Shown here piece after piece: positions 50,870-58,112 of a DNA stretch of 64,000 bases; the stretch's first letter is position 1; each line of letters opens with the position of its first letter. The notes under the pieces are model-generated. The model was not told the DNA's origin, made no database searches, and saw only the letters and a program-made list of their open reading frames with translations. Origin of the DNA: Streptomyces sp. Root431 (lineage in GTDB: Bacteria > Actinomycetota > Actinomycetes > Streptomycetales > Streptomycetaceae); the NCBI RefSeq assembly GCF_001426585.1, contig NZ_LMEI01000012.1, positions 274,055-338,054 on the forward strand, given 5' to 3'. Position numbers and translations under genes: made by a program.

Positions 50870-53122
50870 TTGTCCCAGGCCCGTTCGCCCCGCCGCCACC
50901 TCGCCGCCGCCGTCGCCGTGGCCCTCGCCGCCGCCTGCGCGGGCACGCTCACGGCCGGGACGGCCGCCGCCACGACGACCGCCGCTTCGAGCAGCAGCAC
51001 GGCCCAGGAGGGCGTGGCCGCCCTCCTGCCGGACTCCCGGATCGCCGGTCACGGGCCGACGGGGTTCCTGTCCGAGCACCAGGAGAACAGCGTCGCGCCG
51101 TACGAGTACCGCTGGACGCGGTACGAGGACGGCACCACCACCGACCTGCCCGCGGGCAGCTACCGGGGCGGCCTCGGCTCGGACGTGATCGTGAAGACCG
51201 AGGGAACCACGTACACGCTGTACGACATGGCCACGGGCGCCACCCCCACAGTCATCGACACGAGCTCTCTGGGCTCGACCGCCAAGCTCGCCGCGCTCTC
51301 CGGCTCGACCCTCGTCATGCGGGTCCCGCGCGCGACGGGCGGTGCCGACATCCACCTCGTCGGCAAGCCGGACGGCACCCTCGTGGACCGTGTCGTCACC
51401 GGGCTGCCCGCGGCCGCCCAGAACGACGTGTACGCCGTGTACATCGCGACCCCACCGGGCACGCTGCTGATCCGCTACAGGGTCCCCGGGGAGACCGCCG
51501 CGCGCGTGGCCCGCGTGGACCTCGCCACCGCCCAGGCCGTGGGGGACCAGGTCCTCACCGGCTCGGACACCAACCCCACCTTGACCGGTTCCGCCACGCA
51601 CCTGGCCTGGACCGAGCCGTACGTCCACGGCAGCGACTCCAGGGCCCTCCGGGTGGCCCGGCACGGCGAGGCGGAGTCCAGCCGGATCCCGATCGGCAAG
51701 AGCGGCCAGATGACGGTCGGGTTCCTGGGCGACGACTGGGTGACGTACGCCGACGCGGAAGGAATGTGGTCCTACGACACCAACCCCCTGGACGCCCTGA
51801 CGGCCACCTCCCTGACCGACGGCCGGACGGTCAGACTCCTCGACCTCGCGATCCGCATCCTGCCCGGCAGGAACGGCGAGCTGCTCGTCCACGGCGCCAC
51901 CCTCGAACACGGCGAGGGCCTCTACCGGATCACCGTCGGCCAGGACGGCGAGCCGGTCACCACCCTCGTGGCGACCACCGGCGTTCCCCTCGCGTACACG
52001 GTCACCAGCGTGAACATCCCCGCGACCGTCGACCTGACCACGGCGAGCGGCGACCCGACCCTGAAGTGGAACGCCACCGGCATCAGCTACGGGAAGGTGA
52101 CCATCGAGCTGACGCACACGGCGACGGGCGCGCGCGCGACCATCCTGACGATCGCCAGAAGGTCCGCGGCCCAGTCCTGGAACGGTCTGCTCGACGACCG
52201 AACGGCCGCCCCCCTCGGCGACTACACCTGGCGGTTCACGACGGAGCCCAGCAACGGCATCGGCCCGAAGACCGAGCGGACGGGCACGCTGAAGGTCATC
52301 GGCAAGCCGGGACCGCACGACTTCTCGAACAGCTCCGCGCCGGACCTGCTCCAGCGTGTCGGCGGCCGGCTCTCCGTCTTCGACACCCGGCAGATCCTCG
52401 CGCGCGAGTTCGGCAGGGACCCGGTGTCGGAGGTCGTGGTCGGCAACGGCTGGGACGCGTACGACCGGATCGCCACCCCCGGCAACCTGGGCGGCTCCGC
52501 GCACGCCGACCTGCTCGCCCGGGACAAGGGCGGCGTGCTGTGGTCGTACGAGGGCACCGGCAACCCGTCCGTCCCCTTCAAGACGCGTACGAGGGTCGGC
52601 GGCGGCTGGGGTGTCTACAACCAGCTCACGGCGGGCGGCGACATGAGCGGCGACGGCCGTCCCGACCTCCTCGCCACCGACAAGGCCGGTGTCCTGTGGC
52701 TCTACAAGGGCACCGGATCCACCACCGCGCCGTTCTCGAAGGCCGTACGGGTCGGCGGCGGCTGGGGCGTCTACAACAAGATCACCGCCACCGGGAACAT
52801 CGGCGGCGGCCCCGCCGGAGACCTCATCGCCCGCGACGCCTCCGGCAAGCTCTGGCTCTACCTGGGCAAGGGCGACGGCACGTTCACGGGAAGGACCTGG
52901 ATCGGGTCCGGCTGGAACTGGTTCCACGACATCGTCGCCGTCGGCGACGCCAACCGCGACGGCCGCAACGACCTCCTGGTCAGCCACCGCGGCGAGGGGA
53001 CGGCGGGCCGGCTCTTCCTCTACCCGGGCACCGGCGACTGGCGCCTTCCGTTCCGGGAGTCGGAGTTGCAATCCGTCCTCACGCCGCCGCAACTCGCCCA
53101 GACCGACTCGCGACTCTTCTGA
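50870..53122 (+). CDS. FG4: secreted FG-GAP repeat protein
   Basis: 750 residues, TTG start after GAGGGAGA; an upstream in-frame start at 50750 lies before the leader box and hairpin and is rejected. Signal peptide to about residue 33. Domain N about 45-375 (GPTGFLSEHQENS; TLVMRVPRATGGADIHLVGK), FlgD-like Ig about 384-478, FG-GAP about 482-750. Blade 1 is degenerate here (DFSNSSAPDLLQRV) but blades 3 and 5 keep loops (DMSGDGRPD, DANRDGRND). Closest to FG6 throughout, with a ~200-bp nearly identical patch at 52640-52840. Confidence 0.88.
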   Translation: MSQARSPRRHLAAAVAVALAAACAGTLTAGTAAATTTAASSSSTAQEGVAALLPDSRIAGHGPTGFLSEHQENSVAPYEYRWTRYEDGTTTDLPAGSYRGGLGSDVIVKTEGTTYTLYDMATGATPTVIDTSSLGSTAKLAALSGSTLVMRVPRATGGADIHLVGKPDGTLVDRVVTGLPAAAQNDVYAVYIATPPGTLLIRYRVPGETAARVARVDLATAQAVGDQVLTGSDTNPTLTGSATHLAWTEPYVHGSDSRALRVARHGEAESSRIPIGKSGQMTVGFLGDDWVTYADAEGMWSYDTNPLDALTATSLTDGRTVRLLDLAIRILPGRNGELLVHGATLEHGEGLYRITVGQDGEPVTTLVATTGVPLAYTVTSVNIPATVDLTTASGDPTLKWNATGISYGKVTIELTHTATGARATILTIARRSAAQSWNGLLDDRTAAPLGDYTWRFTTEPSNGIGPKTERTGTLKVIGKPGPHDFSNSSAPDLLQRVGGRLSVFDTRQILAREFGRDPVSEVVVGNGWDAYDRIATPGNLGGSAHADLLARDKGGVLWSYEGTGNPSVPFKTRTRVGGGWGVYNQLTAGGDMSGDGRPDLLATDKAGVLWLYKGTGSTTAPFSKAVRVGGGWGVYNKITATGNIGGGPAGDLIARDASGKLWLYLGKGDGTFTGRTWIGSGWNWFHDIVAVGDANRDGRNDLLVSHRGEGTAGRLFLYPGTGDWRLPFRESELQSVLTPPQLAQTDSRLF

Positions 53123-53152
53123 CCCGCCACCCGCGCCACGCGGCCGAAGAGT

Positions 53153-53210
53153 CGTACAACCACTGATCACGATCACGAGTCCGACCGGGCGTGGCACACG
53201 CCACGCCCGG
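53153..53210 (+). promoter_or_regulatory. FG5 leader: CGTACAACCACTGA box and hairpin
   Basis: Box 53153-53166 is identical to FG2. The hairpin CCGGGCGTGGC (53185-53195) with GCCACGCCCGG (53200-53210) is a perfect 11-bp stem with an ACAC loop, followed by CTTTTCC, so it could terminate or attenuate transcription before the TTG at 53233. Confidence 0.55.
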
Positions 53211-53232
53211 CTTTTCCTGGGGGGAACACGCC

Positions 53233-55461
53233 TTGCAGAACCGTCCGTCCGTCCGCCGCCGTCACCTCGCCACCGCCGTGACCGCCGTCCTCGCGATCAC
53301 CGCCGGTACGGCCCTGGCGGTCACCCCGGCGACCGCCGCCGCGCCCCTGGCCGTCCAGGCCCCGGCGGCGCCCCTCGACGGCGCGATCAACATCCCCCAG
53401 GCGCACCGGATCCTCGGCTCCGGCCCCTCCGGATTCCTGACGGTCGAGTACCAGGACGGCGTTCCCGTCCACCGCTGGACGAGCACCGTCGCCCGTACGA
53501 CCACGACCCTGCCCAAGCAGGGCGACTATTTCGCGGGCCACTCCGACACGGTCGTCACTCAGACGCCCACGACCGGCCAGTACCTGCTCCGGGACATGTC
53601 GGTGCCGGGCGGCTCGACCGCCGTCATCGAAGTGAACACCCCCGGGACGCGCCTGCGCGGGGTCGTCGGCCGGACGCTGCTGCTCTCCACGTTCGACGGC
53701 ACGAAGGGCGGGCTCCGGCTCAAGAGCGAGGGCACCCACGCCGACTCCGACCGCGCGGTGACCGGCCTGCCCGCCGACACCCGGGTCGACTGGGCCGAGG
53801 CGGTCTCGCCGACGACCGCTCTCGTCCGGTACGACGCCGGCCCGTACCCGTGGACCTCGCACCTCGCCGTCGTCGACATCACCACCGCCCAGGTCGTGGA
53901 GACGCGCCCGGCGAACGCGTCCGACACCGCCGCCGACGCCTCCTCCTTCGCCTGGGTCGAGGGCGCCAAGCTCCGCTTCGCCGCACGCGGGGGAGCCGAG
54001 GCGGCCCCGGCCAAGGACCTCGTGCCCCTCGTCGACGAGGGCTGGAACTTCGCGAGCATGCACGTCGGCCTCGTCGGCCCCTGGGTGACGTACGCGCTAC
54101 GGGTCGGCTACGAGGACGACCGCCGCTCCCGGTACAACCCGCTGACCGCGGTCGACTCCCGCAACCCCGCCGCCAAGGTCACCCTCCTCGACCACGCCAC
54201 CTCCACGGTCTCCGCGGCCGACGGCACCCTGCTCGTCCGCGGCGGCACGGTCGCCCAGGGCGAGGGCGTCTACCGGATCGCCGTGAACCCGTCCACCGGC
54301 AAGCCGGCCGCCACGCTCGTCGCGAGGACCGGGGAGTCCACGGCCCTCGCCCTCCTCAAGACGGAGATCCCCTCCCCCGTCGACCTCGGCGCCCCCAACA
54401 GCCGCTCGGCGAAGCTCAGCTGGACCCTTTCCCGCAGCGCCTTCGAGGGCAAGGTGACGCTGCGGCACAAAGCGACGGGCCAGGCGACGTCGTTCACGGT
54501 CAACTCGTACGTGAACCCGCCGGAGGACGGCAGGTTCACCATCGGCTGGAACGGCACCATCGGCGAGTCCGGCGCCTACGCCCCGGCCGGTGACTACACG
54601 TGGGAGCTGAACGCCACCCCGGACAACGGGATCGGCCCGGCCCTCAAGAAGACCGGCGCGTTCAAGGTCGTCCGGAAGGCCGGCCTCCACGACTTCACGT
54701 CCAACTCGAGCCCGGACATCCTGGCGCGGGACGCCTCGGGCAAGCTGTGGCGGGACGACACGGCCACATCGGACGCGGGCGACGTCACCTCGGCCGGACG
54801 GTACGCGGTCGGCCCCGGCTGGCAGATCTACAACCGTCTGGAGGCCGTCGGCAACCTCGCCGGTTCGGCGGCCCCCGACGTCGTCGCCCGCGACGCCTCG
54901 GGCGTCCTGTGGCTCTACCAGGGCAACGGCAACGGCGGCTTCTCCACCCGGGCGAGGATCGGCTCCGGCTGGAACGCGTACACCAAGCTCACCGGCGGCT
55001 CCGACCTGAACGGCGACGGCCGCTCGGACCTCCTGGCCACCGACACCACCGGCGTCCTCTGGTTCTACAAGGGCACCGGCAGCGCGACCGCCCCCTTCGC
55101 GGGGCGCGTCAGGGTCGGCGGCGGCTGGGGCGCGTACAACCAGATCACGTCCGTCGGCAACCTCGCGGGCACGGCGGCCGGCGACCTCGTCGCGCGCGAC
55201 ACCGCCGGAGTCCTCTGGCTGTACCAGGGCGACGGCCGCGGCAAGTTCACGACCCGCGTGAAGGTCGGCGGCGGCTGGGGCGAGTACACCGACCTCGTCG
55301 GCATCGGCGACGCCGACCACGACGGCCGTGCGGACCTCTACGCGGCCGGGCCGTACGCCTCCCGGCTCTACGCGGGGACCGGCAGCGCGACGAGGCCCTT
55401 CAAGGCGGGCGTCGCCACGGACATCCACTCCGGCACGGACCGGTTCAACGCGATCTTCTGA
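53233..55461 (+). CDS. FG5: secreted FG-GAP repeat protein
   Basis: 742 residues, TTG start after GGGGGGAACA; its first codons (LQNRPSVRRRHLATAV) and leader closely match FG2, so the two share a recent origin of the 5' region. Signal peptide to about residue 35. Domain N about 45-370, FlgD-like Ig about 381-480 (PAGDYTWELNATPDNG), FG-GAP 485-742 (DFTSNSSPDILARD, DLNGDGRSD, DADHDGRAD). The final blade ends RPFKAGVATDIHSGT, without an anchor, so the protein is probably released. Confidence 0.88.
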   Translation: MQNRPSVRRRHLATAVTAVLAITAGTALAVTPATAAAPLAVQAPAAPLDGAINIPQAHRILGSGPSGFLTVEYQDGVPVHRWTSTVARTTTTLPKQGDYFAGHSDTVVTQTPTTGQYLLRDMSVPGGSTAVIEVNTPGTRLRGVVGRTLLLSTFDGTKGGLRLKSEGTHADSDRAVTGLPADTRVDWAEAVSPTTALVRYDAGPYPWTSHLAVVDITTAQVVETRPANASDTAADASSFAWVEGAKLRFAARGGAEAAPAKDLVPLVDEGWNFASMHVGLVGPWVTYALRVGYEDDRRSRYNPLTAVDSRNPAAKVTLLDHATSTVSAADGTLLVRGGTVAQGEGVYRIAVNPSTGKPAATLVARTGESTALALLKTEIPSPVDLGAPNSRSAKLSWTLSRSAFEGKVTLRHKATGQATSFTVNSYVNPPEDGRFTIGWNGTIGESGAYAPAGDYTWELNATPDNGIGPALKKTGAFKVVRKAGLHDFTSNSSPDILARDASGKLWRDDTATSDAGDVTSAGRYAVGPGWQIYNRLEAVGNLAGSAAPDVVARDASGVLWLYQGNGNGGFSTRARIGSGWNAYTKLTGGSDLNGDGRSDLLATDTTGVLWFYKGTGSATAPFAGRVRVGGGWGAYNQITSVGNLAGTAAGDLVARDTAGVLWLYQGDGRGKFTTRVKVGGGWGEYTDLVGIGDADHDGRADLYAAGPYASRLYAGTGSATRPFKAGVATDIHSGTDRFNAIF

Positions 55462-55591
55462 CACCCGAAAGAGACACCGCCCTGCCCACGGGCACGTACG
55501 ACGACCGGTCGTCCGGCCCCGTCCCGGCGGAGCTCTCCCGCCCGTACCCGACGCAGTTCCGACCTCCGCAGAGAACCGAGGAAGCAGAGCC

Positions 55592-57811
55592 TTGAACCGC
55601 ACGAGCAACACCCGGTACCGGCTCGTCGCCGCCGTCACCGTCGCCCTCGCCGTCACGGCGGGCGCGGCGGTGGCGGCCGCGCCGGGGGCGATGGCGACGA
55701 CGGGGGCGGTGACGGCTGCCGCCGGGCAGTCGACGCAGGAGGACGTCGCCGTCCCGTTCCCGGTCGACGCGACGGTCGTGAGCGCCGGTCCGACCGGCTT
55801 CCTCAGCGCCCAGAGCGGCGAACAGCTCACCTGGCGGTGGACGCGGTACGCGGACGGCGTCGCGACCGTGCTCCCGCCGGGCTCGTACCGGGGCGCCAAG
55901 CAGACGGACATCGTGGCGAGGACCGACGGGAGCGGCGTCTACACGCTGTCCGACATGGCGACGGGAGGCGACCCGCTGGAGGTCGACACCCGCCCCCTGG
56001 GCGAGGGTTACACCCTCGCCGGGGTCGCGGGCACCACCCTCGTCATGAGGAAGGCCACCGCGACCGGCGGCACGGAGCTCCACCTCGTCGGGAAGGAGCA
56101 GGGCGCCCTCGTCGACCACACGGTGACCGGGCTGCCCGCCGGGATCGTGAACCCCTTCGTCATCGTGGACTCGCCCGGCACCGTGCTGGTCCGGTACACG
56201 GCCACGGTGGACGGGGTGAAGCGGAGCCGCGTGACCGTCGTGGACGTCGCGACCCACGCGGTCGTCGAGGAGCACGAGACGTCCGACGTCCCGGTCATCG
56301 GCATGGCCCTGTCGGCGACCCACATCGCCTGGGTCGAGAAGCCGGCCGACTCGACGGTGAAGGTGGCCGTGGCACGGCGGGGCGGCACCGCCGAGACCGT
56401 TCGCCACGACACGGGCAGCACGGCCAACGTGGCCATCCAGATCGTGGGCGACTGGCTGACGCACCGGCGTTACTCGGTCAACGCGCCCACCACGGCGAAC
56501 CCCCTGTACGCGCTGTACGCCCGCCCCCTGTCGGGTGGCGAGCCGGTCAAGCTCCTGGAACACACGCTGAGCTCCACGGCCGGCCCCGACGGAACCCAGC
56601 TCGTGCGGGGCGGGACCTTCGAGCACGACGAGGGCCTCTACCGCATCGCCCCCGGCACCGCCGGTGCCCGGCCCGTCGTCACCCTCGTCGCGAGCACCGG
56701 CCAGCCCACCACCCTGGAGCTGGTGAGCCACACCGTCCCCACGACGCTCGACCTCGACCTGCCCGGCGCCGGCGCCCTGACCTGGACCCTGAGCCGGGGC
56801 GCGAACGCGAGCCTCGAACTCGTCCACAAGGCGACCGGGAAGACGGCGAAGCCGGGCCTCCCCACCATCACCGAAGGAGTCCACACCGCGCGCTGGGACG
56901 GTCTCTTCTCCGACGGCATCACCGCCTACAACGGCGAGTACACGTGGAAGCTGACGGCGACGCCCTGGGACCGCGTCGGCCCCGACCTCGTCCGCACCGG
57001 CACCTTCAAGCTCGTCCGCAAGCCCACCTCGCACGACTTCGACGACAACGGCAGCTCGGACCTGCTCCTGCGGAACGACCTCGGTGAGCTGCTGGTGCAC
57101 GACAGCCACATGGACCCCTACCAGCAGGGACCGGTCTGGCAGAAGAAGGCCCCCGTACGGATCGGCACCGGCTGGAACACCTACGACCAGGTGCTCGTCG
57201 CGCCCGGGAACATCGCCGGATCCGCGTACGCGGACATCGTCGCCCGCGACAAGACGGGCGTCCTCTGGCTCCACCAGGGCGCCGGGCGGACCCTCGCGCC
57301 CCGGGTACGCGTCGGCGGCGGCTGGCAGATCTACGACCGGATCACCGGCGGCAGCGACGTGAGCGGCGACGGCCGCCCCGACCTCCTCGCCACCGACAAG
57401 GCCGGCGTCCAGTGGCTCTACAAGGGCACCGGATCCACCACCGCGCCGTTCTCGAAGGCCGTGCGGATCGGCGGCGGCTGGGGGATCTACAACAAGATCA
57501 CCGCCACCGGGAACATCGGCGGCGGCCCCGCCGGGGACCTCGTCGCCCGCGACAAGGACGGCGTGCTGTGGCTCTACCTCGGCAAGGGTGACGGCACGTT
57601 CGCCCCCCGGACCCGGATCGGCGGCGGCTGGGGCTCCTTCCCGCCCACCGCGATGGGCGACGTCGACCGCGACGGACGGCCGGACCTCGTGGCGTACCGC
57701 AACGAGACGGTGTACTTCGCCAAGGGCACCGGGAACTGGAAGGCGCCCTTCGCGCCCGTCCGGGAGTCCACGTACCTGCCGACCAACTCGTACGCCCCGA
57801 CGGTGTTCTAA
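55592..57811 (+). CDS. FG6: secreted FG-GAP repeat protein
   Basis: 739 residues, TTG start behind GAGGAAGCAG. Signal peptide to about residue 38. Domain N about 50-370 (GPTGFLSAQSGEQLTW; TLVMRKATATGGTELHLVGK), FlgD-like Ig about 383-475, FG-GAP 480-739. It is most like FG4, including an almost identical stretch in blades 3-4 (57356-57550 versus 52640-52840). A 14-bp palindrome (GACGACCGGTCGTC, 55500-55513) lies in its leader instead of the box and hairpin. Its stop codon overlaps the stop of a minus-strand pseudogene remnant. Confidence 0.88.
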   Translation: MNRTSNTRYRLVAAVTVALAVTAGAAVAAAPGAMATTGAVTAAAGQSTQEDVAVPFPVDATVVSAGPTGFLSAQSGEQLTWRWTRYADGVATVLPPGSYRGAKQTDIVARTDGSGVYTLSDMATGGDPLEVDTRPLGEGYTLAGVAGTTLVMRKATATGGTELHLVGKEQGALVDHTVTGLPAGIVNPFVIVDSPGTVLVRYTATVDGVKRSRVTVVDVATHAVVEEHETSDVPVIGMALSATHIAWVEKPADSTVKVAVARRGGTAETVRHDTGSTANVAIQIVGDWLTHRRYSVNAPTTANPLYALYARPLSGGEPVKLLEHTLSSTAGPDGTQLVRGGTFEHDEGLYRIAPGTAGARPVVTLVASTGQPTTLELVSHTVPTTLDLDLPGAGALTWTLSRGANASLELVHKATGKTAKPGLPTITEGVHTARWDGLFSDGITAYNGEYTWKLTATPWDRVGPDLVRTGTFKLVRKPTSHDFDDNGSSDLLLRNDLGELLVHDSHMDPYQQGPVWQKKAPVRIGTGWNTYDQVLVAPGNIAGSAYADIVARDKTGVLWLHQGAGRTLAPRVRVGGGWQIYDRITGGSDVSGDGRPDLLATDKAGVQWLYKGTGSTTAPFSKAVRIGGGWGIYNKITATGNIGGGPAGDLVARDKDGVLWLYLGKGDGTFAPRTRIGGGWGSFPPTAMGDVDRDGRPDLVAYRNETVYFAKGTGNWKAPFAPVRESTYLPTNSYAPTVF

Positions 57812-58053
57812 GGCGCGAGCGGGACCGGCGGAACAGTGGGGACGGCCGCCCGGACCGTCTTGCCGACAGACCGGTCCTTCACGCCCCACGCGGTCGCGAG
57901 GGCGGCTACGAGCAGCAGCCCGTAGCCGTCCTCGTCGGGCTGCCCGGACGGTAACGGGCGACGCTCGCCCCGCGCTCCGAAGATCCCCAGCTCGCCGTCA
58001 ATCCCGCAACGTGGTCGGCCTTCGTCTCGTACGCTGCGGAGGAATCGTAAAGA
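57808..58053 (-). pseudogene. remnant of an ATP-binding anti-sigma regulator (HATPase_c_2)
   Basis: An 82-codon minus-strand open frame with no usable start. Read from the stop at 57808-57810 it contains DEDGYGLLLVAALATAWGV, KDRSVGKTVRAAV, matching the C-terminal end of RsbW-like ATP-binding regulators (GxGLxLVxALAxxWGV...GKTVW). The N-terminal nucleotide-binding half is missing. It occupies nearly the whole FG6-FG7 gap, which is the only break in the otherwise regular spacing of the array. Confidence 0.65.
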
Positions 58054-58057
58054 TCAT

Positions 58058-58093
58058 GAGCGGGTGGGGTGTCGTGTCGCGCCGCACCCGCTC
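58058..58093 (+). promoter_or_regulatory. leader hairpin of FG7
   Basis: GAGCGGGTG (58058-58066) pairs with CACCCGCTC (58085-58093), followed by the AGGGGGG ribosome site and ATG 58113. The same position as the leader hairpins of FG1, FG2, FG4 and FG5. Confidence 0.45.
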
Positions 58094-58112
58094 CTCAGGG
58101 GGGCAACACACC

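Noticed and set aside
45842..53197. A 2451-codon open frame on the minus strand across FG2-FG4, and a 1672-codon plus-strand frame at 48148-53166
   Set aside because: Both run antisense or out of frame to well-supported FG genes. With nearly every third base G or C, stop codons are rare in certain shadow frames, and the translations are low-complexity Arg/Pro/Gly or Val/Gly/Asp without domains.
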